Part shown: positions 39,579 through 64,000 of the stretch, piece after piece
How the letters are laid out: each line of letters starts with the position of its first letter
Numbering within the stretch: position 1 is the stretch's first letter
Assembly (NCBI RefSeq): GCF_000972845.2
Contig: NC_040032.1
Span: forward strand, 8,214,780 to 8,278,779
DNA from: Larimichthys crocea
Lineage: Eukaryota; Chordata; Actinopteri; Sciaenidae
Direction: 5' to 3'
Length of the DNA stretch: 64,000 nucleotides
The notes under the pieces: generated by a model
The model's database searches: none
What the model saw: only the letters and a program-made list of their open reading frames with translations
Told to the model about the DNA's origin: nothing
Translations under genes and position numbers: made by a program

Positions 39579-41309
39579 TTAAATCACATTACACACAAGA
39601 GGCTGCTGAGACATTAATGTATTCACAATGTGTTCATTACATCAATGAACTAATAAGAAATGACACCAGCACAATGTTTCTGATTAAACCATGTTTTATT
39701 ATTCCTAATATTAGATGTAGATACAACAAGTCAACAAACAGATTTTTGATTCGTAATGAAAATGCTCCACAGCACACTGACATCGTGTGGAAGGGTCTGC
39801 TATTACAGACACGTACCTGAAAATGGACAGCAGTTATAATTTTTGCAATAAGTTGCATTAGTAACAGTAGTAATAGTAACAACAGTAGCAATAATGTAAC
39901 AATAGCAATTAATAATAGTAGTGGTATTAACAACTCTGAATCACAGAGGAAGGAACAGACGTTTGTTAAAGTCATGAGATGAAGCTGGACAGACTTTTCC
40001 AACGCAGACAGACCACTGGATGAAAAAATACAAGCTCCCACTCCACGGCAAACATCCGCCGCCGCGTCCGGAAAAAAGGAAGCTCAAATTGTCACCAGTC
40101 TGTGTAACTCATATCTGATACTCAACAAGTAAAACTTCATGAAGTACTCCATCGTTTCAAGTACTCACCAAAAACTCGTCTTTGACATCAATAAAACAAA
40201 CTTTCCACGCCCGGCTCGAAGCTCGTCGGTGGCACAAAGTTATCGGAGTTTCCACGAGGCGTGATCGGGTCGTTGAATGTACGGTACAGTGTGTGGAGGG
40301 AGATAGAGAGAGAGCTCGTGTACGGCGTGTCAAGTAGGAGAAAGATTTTTGCTTCACGTGACCAATTTGGCCAAACTAATCGGAATCGTTCGACATTCAA
40401 ATGAGCTGAAAACACGCCGAGCGAGCATCAGCTGAACGGAGCCTCGACGAGTCGACGACTCCTCCACTCGACAGCGTGCGCGATGAACGACGACTGCGTT
40501 GGCTCACTCATGTATGTAACGAGCGTTTAACGGACAAGGCCGTCGGCTCCACATTCATCTGGAAAACTACGACCGAATCAGCCCCTGGGAGGCTTGACGG
40601 TTCACGACACGTCCAGACACATCACCAGCTTTAACGAGTTTATTACAAATAATCGATTACTCGCAACCTTCCCGTAAGAAAATCCAAACCATGAAATTCA
40701 AAATGGTTCCTGTTTCATTTTGGCAGTTTAAAAAGGCAAATGAACTCATCAACATCCAACATCCAACATCCAACATCCAGTGGTCTTTGTAGAAAATCTC
40801 TCGACGTACGTAAACCCTCGTTTCTTTTCAAACATCTGAGGAATCTAAACTCGGTTTGTACTTCTGGATTGCGTCGTCTCGTTTGAATTGATTGTAGAAT
40901 CACGGATCGTTAAACATCTCCTGATCATGAAGCGATGTCGTGTTTCACACCGACACAGATGGTGACACAAAGCACAAACCTACATGAAGTCATGCCACGG
41001 ACGCGTTTTACGTCATACATCAGATCATTGCCACAGAGCACGTTTCAGCACGGACAGCTTCCTGTTCGAATGGAGGGGTGTTACGTGTACGTAAGGCTCC
41101 GTACACCTCGCTCCGTGTCGCCAACCACCGCCGGAACCGCCAGAACCACCAGAACCTGCTTCAGCTTCACGTCACGCCTTCGACAGGAACAGGAAACAGA
41201 AACAGATCTTCATGGAGCGCCGAGCTAACGTCAAAGAAAAACCAGAACGGCGTCCGTCCGTCGGCCATGTTTGATCAGGAAAAAACAGAAACGTGCAAAA
41301 TCCACAGCA

Positions 41310-41310
<1 letters not shown>
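39579..41310. other. Intergenic DNA, nothing firmly recognised
   Basis: Includes a short AT-rich AATAGTAGTAAC-type stretch (39860-39930), three CATCCAACATC units (40750-40780) and a CpG-containing block at about 40050-40680. No splice-flanked exon or known gene. Confidence 0.4.

Positions 41311-41363
<53 letters not shown>
41311..41363. repeat. (CA)n microsatellite
   Basis: About 26 CA dinucleotides, pure. Confidence 0.97.
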
Positions 41364-41365
<2 letters not shown>

Positions 41366-41528
41366 AAACTAAGCTTCTGCTTTTTACAGAAAAAAACAAA
41401 AAAAAGTTGAAAAAGAAGCAGAAAAAATGAAACGAGGCAAAATAAGAAATAAAACCACTTATTAAATATATTCATATTTAAACCAGAGAAACTGATCATG
41501 AACCGCACGCCGCTAAAAGTTAATGAGC

Positions 41529-41534
41529 TTTATT
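41529..41534 (-). terminator. Candidate poly(A) signal of sptbn2
   Basis: TTTATT on the plus strand is AATAAA on the minus strand, about 570 bases below the last coding exon of the error-rich sptbn2 copy. The clean copy has no such signal before it runs into the duplicate. Confidence 0.4.
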
Positions 41535-41537
41535 TTC

Positions 41538-41585
41538 ACCAGAACGTTATCAGAACGTTATCAGAACGTTATCAGAACGTATCAA
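41538..41585. repeat. 11-bp AGAACGTTATC repeat, 4 copies
   Basis: Four units of AGAACGTTATC (the last missing one T) just before the 10-N gap. Confidence 0.9.
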
Positions 41586-41598
41586 TCCTAAAATAAAA

Positions 41599-41608
41599 NN
41601 NNNNNNNN
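41599..41608. other. Assembly gap (10 N)
   Basis: Ten N characters directly before the error-rich duplicate of the sptbn2 3' end. Confidence 0.98.
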
Positions 41609-41968
41609 ATAAACAGACGAGCCGACATTCTCCACGACACCAACCAAGATTATCTACGTCAAAGAATTAGTCTGTTCAAACCTCAAGATAAATAATAATT
41701 AATAATAATAATAATAATGATAATCATCATGTCAGGTTACATCAAACAGCCTCCATCAAAAATATTCATGCTGATGACGATCCCCTTCTTGGTGGACAGA
41801 ACCGAGCTGAACCGAGCTGAGCGACCACACCTGCTGTGACTCGAAGCTCCGCTGATTGGCTGTACTGAAGTCGGAGAGGGCTCTGATTGGTTAACGTTAA
41901 ATGACGGACAAAAACGGTGAGAGGAGAATCAGCCACATCCTGCAGGGGCGCTGCTGAACTGGGCCCGG

Positions 41969-41999
<31 letters not shown>

Positions 42000-42295
42000 T
42001 GTGTGTGTGTGGGTTGGGACCTTTGTGGATTCTTCGCTTCGTGTGTTGTATTTTGAATGTTCTTCCGTCGTGTTCTGCTGCTCGTCTTTTTCTTCTTCCG
42101 AAGAAGCTGAATCTTTTCCTCGTCCTTCTCTTTGCCGTCTTTGTTGCGCATCGTGACGCCGCCGGTGCCGCCTGAGCTCGGAGAGATGGAGGCATCGTCA
42201 TGGCACGGCTGAGCACCTGCGGACCTCCGGGGAGTCTGCGGGGCCGGATGGATGGAGCTGTGGATGGACCGGATCCAGGAGCTCATCTCAGCCTC

Positions 42296-42605
42296 AGAGA
42301 GTCACAGACATTGATCAGACATTGATCGCATTCATCAGGCATTGATCAGGCAGTGACAGGCATGATCAGACATTGATCAGCATTGATCAGCATTGATCAG
42401 CATTGATCAACATTGATCAGACATTGATCAGCTCATCAGGCATTCAGTCAGGATTGATCAGACATTGATCACATTGATCAGACATTGATTCAGCATGATG
42501 CATTGATCAGCATTGATCAACATTGACAGATTATCAGCTTGATCAGACATCATAGGCATTCAGAATTCACGGCATTGATCAGACATCACGGCATTGATCA
42601 GCTGA
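42296..42605. repeat. 11-bp ACATTGATCAG minisatellite, error-rich short copy
   Basis: Degenerate copy of the array at 49826-50684. Many units have lost one or more bases. Confidence 0.93.
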
Positions 42606-43589
42606 TCAGAGTCTGGTCCTTACCGTCGTCTTTCGCCTGGAACAGGAACTCTTTCCCGTCACCGAGCCTGCAGAGAGTTCAGACACATGAATATTAAGTA
42701 TAGCGTGATGATGATGACTACGGATCAGAACACCTCATTGGATCAGAACACTCATGGATCAGGACACGGATCTCTCCTCACCTGAGCTTGAACACGTGTT
42801 TCCCTTCTTGTAGTCGTGGGCGACCCTCGCACACGGCCTCCCCGAGGCTGGATGGAAACCTCGCTGTGGTATGGAATGCCGTTGCGCGCCTCTTTCCGTC
42901 TTTGTAGAAACCGAGACGTTCCTTTTCTTAAGACGCAGTAACGTTCTGCCAGGACCTGCCGGAGAGACGAGACGCGGGTCAGGACAAAGACCGATCCCCA
43001 GCAAAGAGGACAGCACCTGGACTCTGAGGGCTCACCTGGTCGCCGCCTTCTTGCTGGAGACTCCATTTCCTGTTTTCGACACAGCATCCCCTCCATGGTC
43101 TCCGGCTCTGACCCCCCCCCCTCTGCTCGGTACGGTGGCGGACTGCTCGAGGCGAGAGGACGCCAGCCCGCTGTCCGACCCGGTCCGTTTACAGACTCGG
43201 ACTCGGAGCCCTGTGGGTCAAAGCGATTGTGAGTGTCGGCAGAAAAGACCCCGTCGGGCGGACGCGTAAGCAGCGAAGCAGCCAATCACAGCCACACATG
43301 AGAAGCCATGATGACGCGCTGTGATGGCTGATTACCTGAGCGTGGCGCGTTCTGAAGGTCCACATGTTAGAGAGCTCAGTCATGTGGACACACATGGAAA
43401 CATGCACTGAACACGGTTTCAAACATTTCAAACATGAAACAATAACAATATAATCGAAGAAAACGATCAACAAACTCTAAAGACTCAAAACAAACTAACA
43501 GGTCGTAAACTTTATGGTCAATGGACATTTGGGTCTTTTCTACCAATCACATACATACCCACACATCACAGGGAGCGAACACATGAAGC

Positions 43590-44455
43590 GCTCGTGTCCT
43601 GGTCACTGTGAGCTTGTCAACAGTCCTCGTCAACAGTCGCTCATTCCTGGTCACTGTGAGCTTGTCAACAGTCGCTCGTGTCCTGGTCATGGGAGCTTGT
43701 CAACAGTCCTCGTGTCCGGGTCACTGTGAGCTTGTCAACAGTCATCGTGTCGTCACTGTGAGCTTGTCAACAGTCGTCGTCAACGTCGCTGGTCCTGGTC
43801 ACTGGGAGCTTGTCAACGAGTCGCTCGTGTCCTGTGCACTGTGACTTGTCAACAGTCGCCTCGTCAACAGTTGCTCGTGTCCTGGTCACTGTGGAGCTTG
43901 TCAACAGTCGCTCAGTGTCCTGGTCACTGTGAGCTGTCAACAGTCGTTGTTCGCTGTCCCTGTCACTGTGAGCTTGTCAACAGTCGTTCGTGTTCTGGTC
44001 ACTGTGAGCTTGTCAACAGTCGCTCGTGTCCTGATCACTGTGAGCTTGTCACAGTCGCTCGTGTCTGGTCACTGTGAGCTTGTCAACAGTCCGCTCGTGT
44101 CCTGTCACTGTGAGCTCGTCAACAGTCGCTCGTGTCCTGGGTCAAGTGAGCTTGTCAACAGTCGCTCGTGTCCTGGTCACTGTGAGCTTGTCAACAGTCG
44201 TTCGTGTCCTGGTCACTGTGAGCTTGTCAACAGTCGCTCGTGTCCTGATACTCGTGAGCTTGTCAACAGTCGCTCGTGTCCGGTCACTGTACTTGTCACA
44301 TCCTCGTGCCTGGTCACTGTGAGCTCGTCAACAGTCGCTCGTGTCCTGGTCACTGGAGCTTGTCAACAGTCGCTCGTGTCTGGTCACTGTGAGCTCGTCA
44401 ACAGTCGCTCGTGTCCTGGTCACGGAGCTCGTCAACAGTCGCTCTGTCCTGGATC
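43590..44455. repeat. 36-bp minisatellite, error-rich copy
   Basis: About 24 units of GTCAACAGTCGCTCGTGTCC followed by TGGTCACTGTGAGCTT, with frequent single-base losses. Partner of the clean array at 51678-52268. Confidence 0.95.
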
Positions 44456-46064
44456 AGCTTCATGTGTCAAACCAGATGATGACGTGGTGATGAAGAACAC
44501 AGTGATGGTTGGTGACGGAGTGATGGGGCCACAGAAGCGCGCTGCAGTTGACCAGGCTGGGAGGGTGACGGAGGGTGACGGAGGGGGTGGGGTGGGGGGG
44601 GCGTAGCTACAAAGCGGACCATGGTTCCTGGTTCTGGGTTTGGTACTCACACGATCCGGCGCTTTGGCTACACACACACGTTTAGGCTCGGATTCTTTCC
44701 CGCGTACAACGAGACGACAACGACAGCTGGCAGAGACGCAACAAGGAGGCCAACATGTCAAGGAACACGTCAGAACTTTCTCAGACAAACAAAGAACTAG
44801 GTCCAAAAACATCAACAGAACCAGAAAAGACAAAACCAGACAGTGTTAACTGCCATCGCCTCCTCCTAACACAGTGTATGTGAGCTCCCTCTGGGGTTCA
44901 CAGAAGAATCACAGTGTAAAACGAGGTAGACTTTAAAAACTCAGACTAGAAGTTTGGATCAGGACTAGAGAGTTTCGGTAGCTGAACGGGTCGAGCTTCA
45001 CGTCTGTCGTGAGGTCATACTCTACAGCCTGACATCTTCTCACGATGTAAACGCTGACAAACATTTGACAAATACTGATCTAACGTACATGAATTCTTCC
45101 TTCTAACCAATCCCAGGGTCCGACTGACCCAGGTCCAGAATCACCTGAAACCTGCCGCGCTCCTGAACGTCACTGATCGACCTGAATGGTTTCATGAATA
45201 CTTTGATAAAACATTTGTAACGGGGATGAAGATGATGTCATCGATGGGTTACATCACGTCTCTTAATCATTCATTGATTAATCCGTGTCTTACTCAGGAC
45301 ACGAGGAGACGTCATGTGACGTCAGATGAAACCTCGTTAACGGGACTCACCTGTGACGTGTCGTTGTCGCTGTGCACGCCGTTCACTGACACCGACTGGT
45401 TCAGAGTGGTCTGGTCAAACTGGTTCGTCACATGGAGGAGAAACATTAAACATGTTGAGAAGAAATAAAGTCTGATGACCGTTCACTCCACCTCCTCCTC
45501 CACCTTCCCCACCTCCTCCTCCCGCGTTACCTGGCTGCAGAGTCGTGGGCGTGGCTTTCTGTTCTGACTGCACCACCCCTCTGCTGGCGGAGGTTTTGGC
45601 GGTCGCCGTGCTCGCTCCTCCTCCTCAGCTCCTCTGGATCCCTGCTCCCGAGCTGAAAAACAAACAGCTGCTCAGTGAACCAGCCCCTCGCTTGTCACCG
45701 TGTCCGTCCTGCCCGGCTCGCGTCTCACCGTGGTCAGTTTCTCCAGCAGGATGAAGCGATCCTCCCACGCGGCGGCGAGCTTCTCGAAGGCGTCGTGGCG
45801 TTTGATCAGACTCTCCACTTCATCCACGTTAGTGCCGAGCGCGCGCGGCGCACCAGAGGCCTCCGACCCGCCAACCAGGACTCCGCCACGTAGGCGTCAC
45901 GTCCAAACTGCAGCACCTCCAACTGAGGAGCCGAGAGGAGAAATGATATCATGAGCAGAAAGTTCAGGTGAGACTCAGTGAACGTCTCAAAGTAAAGGTC
46001 AGTCCTCACAGCACGGCTCGTCTACACACCTCAAACTGGACCGACCCGTTTCATCTGCAGCGAC

Positions 46065-47640
46065 ACACCCGCTCCACTACACCTAGTATGCTACCCACGC
46101 TACACCTGTACTACACTGTATCTACACTGTGTGCTTCACGTATGCTACACCGTAGCTACTACACAGCTACACCTACCGCCTGATCTGTACTACACCTGTG
46201 TGCTCACCTAGCAACCTGTATCTACACCGTCAACTACTACAGCTACACTGTATGCTACACCTGAAGCTACACCTGAGCTCACCTGTAGCTAACCTGACTA
46301 CTGTACACCTGGCTACACCTGAATGCTACACTGTATGCTTCACTCGACCTACACTAATGCCTACACCTCAAGCTACACCTGATACACCTGTACGCTACAC
46401 CTGTACACTCACCTGTATGCTACACCTGTATGCTTCACCTGTATGCTACACCTGAACGCTACACCTGAACCTGTAACGCTACACCTGAATGCTACATCTT
46501 ATGCTTCACCTCAACGCTACACCTGGAATGCTACACACTCAATGCTACACCTGTATGCTACACCTGAACCGCTCACACCTGTAACCTACACCTGTATGCT
46601 ACACCTCGCTACACCTGTAAACCCTGTACGCTACACCTCAATGCTACACCTGTGCTACACCTGTTGGTGCTACACCTGAACACTACACCTGTATGCTACC
46701 AACACCTGTACGCTATCCCTCAACTAGCTACACCTGAAAGCGACACCTGTATGCTTCACCTACAACGCTACACCTGAACGCTACACCTCAATGCTACACA
46801 TGTACGCGACAACCTGTATGCTTCACACCTGTACGCTACCCTGTACGCTACACCTGAACGCTACACTCGTAATGCTACACCTGAACGCTACACCTGACGC
46901 TACACAAACCTGTATGCTTCACCTGTACGCTACACCTGTACGCTACAACCTGTATGCTTCACCTGTACGCTACACCTGTACTCTACACCTGAACGCTACA
47001 CCTGTATCTCACCTGAAGCTACACCTGAACGCACACCTGTTCTCACCAACACTAACACCTGTACGCTACACCTGTATGCGTCAACTCAACGCTACAACTG
47101 AACGCTACACCTGTATGCTCACCTGTGTGCTACACCGTGTCTACCTGAACACTACACCTGAACGCTACACCTCACGCTACACCTGTACACTACACCTCAA
47201 CGCTACACCTGTATGCTATACTGTAGCTACACGTATCAACGCTAACACCTAAACGCTACACCTGTATGCTCACCTGTATGGCTATACCTGTATGCACCGC
47301 TAACGCTACAACCTGAATGTACACCGGTATGCTTCACCCAACGCTACACTCAATGCTACACTGTATGCTACACCTGTGTGCTACACCTGAAACGCTACAC
47401 CTCAACGCTACACCTGTATGCTATACCTGTACGCTACACCTCACGTACACCTGAACGCTACACCTGTATGCTTCACCTGAACGCTACACCTGTATGCTAC
47501 ACCTGAATGCTAACACTGAATGCTACACCACCTCAACACTACACCTCAATACTACACAGTATGCTACCCTGTATGCTTCACCTGTACGCTACACCTGTAC
47601 GCTACACACCTGAACGCTACACCTGAACGCTACACCTGTA
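46065..47640. repeat. 13-bp minisatellite, error-rich copy
   Basis: Units of CTACACCTGTATG and CTACACCTGAACG with many 1-base losses. Partner of 53935-55272. Confidence 0.95.
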
Positions 47641-47794
47641 TGCTCTGTTTAATGTCACGTATGGTATGCTGACTCGAGGACTCGTACCGATCTGCAGGTG
47701 GTCCATCTTGTCCTGCCACTTCTTGTTGACGGTCTCTCTTCTCCTGAGCTGAGTCAGCTTCTCTCGGATCTGTGAGTCCATGACATGAAACCAA

Positions 47795-47834
47795 CAACCA
47801 CACACACACACCACAACACAGCCAGTGTGTTTCT

Positions 47835-47865
<31 letters not shown>

Positions 47866-48095
47866 CACACACACACCACCCACAGCCAGTTGTTCTCTTA
47901 CAACACACCACCACACACACAGCCAGTTGTTCTCTGTACACACACACACACACACACACCAGCGTGTTTTCGTACACACCACACACACACAACCCACAGC
48001 CAGTGTGTTCTTGTAAACAACCACACCCACAACACACCAGTGTGTTCTCATGTACACACACACACAACACACACACCCCAGTGGTTCTCTGTACA
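47795..48095. repeat. Expanded CA block with repeated CAGCCAGTGTGTTCT module
   Basis: CA runs alternate about five times with CAGCCAGTTGTTCTCTGTAC-like modules. In the clean copy the same intron has one CA run and one module (55432-55472). This is allelic expansion or an assembly stutter. Confidence 0.85.
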
Positions 48096-49471
48096 CATTG
48101 ACCTCTGACCTCGTCAGATGCGTAGTGGTTGTTGTTGATCAGACTGTTTCCCATCTCGATGCAGGCGGTGAAGCTGTCTGCTCGCGTCTCGATCTCTGAC
48201 TTGATGTCCTGATGATTGGCAATGACGAGCCCGGCAGAGGACACGTCCCTAAGAGGACAAACAGAGAACAGACAGAACAGAGGACAGAGAGGACAGACAG
48301 AGGACAGACAGAGGACAGACGTTAGGTTTGACAGACTAACAGACTCATGTCGTGTCATGAGTCTCCGCCCACTCGGGCTGTCGTGGGGCGTCGATCTGCA
48401 GGTGACCTCGTCATCCACAGCATCAGGTCCTCGCACCATGTTGAAGAAGCGGAACTTCTCCCCGGTGTCCAGCCAGGAGTGAAGCCGGCGCGCCCTGCCC
48501 CGCCTCCCAGCAGAGCCTCCCACGCTGACGTCACAGCGTGCTCGCTCCGGTTAATGTCACGGCTTTCTCGCCGGCGTTACGCCTTCTGCAGCCGGGCGCG
48601 TCGTCTGCAACTGGTTCCCTGCAGGGGCGGTCAGAGTGGTACACGGTCGTCGGGTTCCGTTGAAGAAGCTCACCTGAGATCTGTCTGATCAGCTGACCTG
48701 TCCGCTCAGCGCCTGGATGTCGTTTTCGAACGTTTGTGCTGCCGGTGAGATGCTGAATGTGTTCAGGTCGCGGCCGAGGTCGGAGGGAAGCCCTCCGCTT
48801 CTCTTTGACCCGGCCCAGCACCTCCATGGCGTCCTGGTGGAAGCGGTGCAGCTCGTAGGAGGCGGCTAACATCTGCGTGCGCGTATCGATCAGCTCCAGC
48901 AGGTCGGCCCACTCCTCGTTCAGCCCGTCCTTCCACTCTGCCACGCTGGCGTTCTCGGGATGGCCCGACTCGATGAGTCATCCGCCAGCCCGTTCACACC
49001 GTCCACGCGCTCCTGGCCGATGGTGCTGGTGTCTCGAGCAACTCGCGCGGAACTTGGTCCTCTCAGGCATCTAAACGAGGAGTTCATTTACAGAGTCAGA
49101 ATGTGGCGCCAAGCTTTGAAACAGCGTTTAGAAAATATTCTAAAAACAGAGTTTCTCCTCAACAGTCAACAAAAAAATGATTAATAATAATTAATAATAA
49201 TAATAATAATAATGATGATCATCATGTCAGGTTACATCATCAACAGCCTCCATCAAAAATATTCATGCTGATGACGATCCACCTTCTTGGTGGACCAGAA
49301 CCGAGCTGAACCGAGCTGAGCGACCACACCTGCTGTGACTCGAAGCTCCGCTGATTGGCTGTTACCTGAAGTCGGAGGAGGGCTCTGATTGGTTAACGTT
49401 AAAATGACGGACAAAAACAGGTGAGAGGAGAATCAGCCACATTCCTGCAGGGGGCGCTGCTGCACTGGGCC

Positions 49472-49472
49472 C

Positions 49473-49517
<45 letters not shown>
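49472..49517. repeat. (TG)n microsatellite in the sptbn2 3' UTR
   Basis: About 22 TG dinucleotides just below the stop codon. On the transcript strand it is (CA)n. Confidence 0.95.
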
Positions 49518-49518
<1 letters not shown>

Positions 49519-49594
49519 GGGACCTTTGTGGACTTTCTGCTTCAGTGTGTTGATATTTTGTAAATGTATCTTCCGTCGATGTTCTGCTGCTCGT

Positions 49595-63403
<13,809 letters not shown>

Positions 63404-63408
63404 CTGCA

Positions 63409-63675
63409 GAGAGAGGACAGGTGGACAGGTGAGGAGAGACAGGAGGACAGGTGAGGAGAGACAGGGTGAGGAGAGACAGGACGACAGGTGAGGAGAGACA
63501 GGGGGACAGGTGAGGAGAGACAGGGTGAGGAGAGACAGGACAACAGGTGAGGAGAGACAGGGGGACAGGTGAGGAGAGACAGGGGGGCAGGTGAGGAGAG
63601 ACAAGGGGACAGGGTGAGGAGAGACAGGGGGACAGGTGAGGAGAGACAAAGGGACAGGTGAGGAGAGACAGGACG
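63409..63675. repeat. CAGGTGAGGAGAGACAGG minisatellite
   Basis: About 13 units of GACAGGTGAGGAGAGACAGG with variable G/A spacers, in the intron next to the CH2 exon. Every unit contains CAGGTGAG, a consensus donor on the plus strand. On the transcript strand the array is pyrimidine-rich (CTGTCTCTCCTCACC). Confidence 0.95.
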
Positions 63676-63786
63676 ACATGTTCAGTCAGTCATCTTTCAT
63701 ATTTACACAAATCCACTTCCTGTCCACTGTCAAACAAACAGCTTCACCTGACGGAGAAGTTACTACAACAAGAGCAACAGAGGAGG

Positions 63787-64000
63787 CTACACCTTCAACT
63801 CTGCTACACCTTCAACTCTACTACACCTTCAACTCTACTACACCTTCAACCATACTACACCTTCAACTCTGCTACACCTTCAACCATACTACACCTTCAA
63901 CCATACTACACCTTCAACCATACTACACCTTCAACTCTGCTACACCTTCAACCATACTACACCTTCAACCATACTACACCTTCAACTCTGCTACACCTTC
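63787..64000. repeat. 17-bp minisatellite (CTACACCTTCAACTCTG / CTACACCTTCAACCATA)
   Basis: About 12 units and continues past the window edge. Related in wording (CTACACCT) to the 13-bp array at 53935-55272 in the same gene. Confidence 0.95.

Larger units (their letters stand above)
42095..49072 (-). pseudogene. Second, indel-ridden copy of the last 12 sptbn2 exons (probable false duplication)
   Basis: Exons and introns of 49.2-56.46 kb recur here in the same order and strand. Approximate exon copies: 48699-49072, 48372-48616, 48110-48248, 47688-47770, 45730-45922, 45532-45653, 45351-45425, 44650-44702, 43035-43210, 42783-42954, 42627-42669 and 42095-42293. Reading frames break every 50-150 bases through single-base losses and gains, for example in the PH exon and in the terminal exon, where the TAG stop is also changed. 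Intronic minisatellites differ in length: 11-mer array 0.31 kb against 0.86 kb, 36-mer array 0.87 against 0.59 kb, and a CA-rich block 0.30 against 0.03 kb. Indels are as dense in introns as in exons, which is a sign of sequencing error rather than decay under selection. The copy starts at about 41690, after a 10-N gap. Confidence 0.85.

Noticed and set aside
42095..49072. A genuine second beta-spectrin gene or an old pseudogene
   Set aside because: Indels are as dense in introns and minisatellites as in exons, there is no upstream part of the gene, and a 10-N gap flanks it. Error or haplotype duplication is simpler.

Overview
This window is vertebrate nuclear DNA, almost certainly from a teleost and probably a percomorph. 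Small phase-consistent exons sit in introns packed with minisatellites, the non-LTR elements are of fish type, and there are a tRNA-derived SINE head, an hAT-type DNA transposon and an F-type lectin (fucolectin). Nothing prokaryotic is present. Almost all coding sequence is on the minus strand.

Two protein-coding genes lie head to tail on the minus strand. (1) lrch2 (leucine-rich repeat and calponin-homology protein 2) spans 1734-36650 in about 19 exons and looks complete from start to stop, apart from suspected 1-base indels in exon 1 and around exons 12-13. Its intron 1 is about 22 kb. (2) The 3' part of a beta-spectrin, best matched to sptbn2 (beta-III spectrin), runs from 63403 down to the stop codon at 49595. 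It has 34 exons with consistent splice phases, covering the end of the CH2 actin-binding domain, the spectrin repeats, a variable linker, the PH domain and the C-terminal basic tail. Its 5' end lies beyond the window.

The last 12 sptbn2 exons occur a second time at 41.69-49.08 kb as a copy full of 1-base indels, next to a 10-N gap. This looks like an unpolished alternative haplotype left in the assembly rather than a real second gene.

lrch2 intron 1 holds about 8 kb of an 11-bp minisatellite (TAACATCACTG/TAACTTCACTG). An 8.8-kb island interrupts it, carrying a Rex1-like LINE, a plus-strand F-type lectin gene with frameshifts, and an L2-like LINE fragment. To the left of the island the minisatellite is present as two direct copies and one inverted copy of the same 1.34-kb block. 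All three share a breakpoint that lies inside the LINE reading frame, which points to a fold-back assembly artefact.

Other notable structure: a 1.9-kb 11-bp minisatellite with a 121-bp higher-order period; at least four more arrays with exactly 11-bp units; an array of eight AGGTCA half-sites at DR5 spacing in an sptbn2 intron; a tandem CRE (TGACGTCA) cluster; a 665-bp hAT-like element with a perfect 8-bp target duplication; and a G-quadruplex-prone tract in the lrch2 pre-mRNA. LRCH proteins and beta-spectrins both act at the cortical actin cytoskeleton, but nothing in the sequence shows that the two genes are co-regulated.
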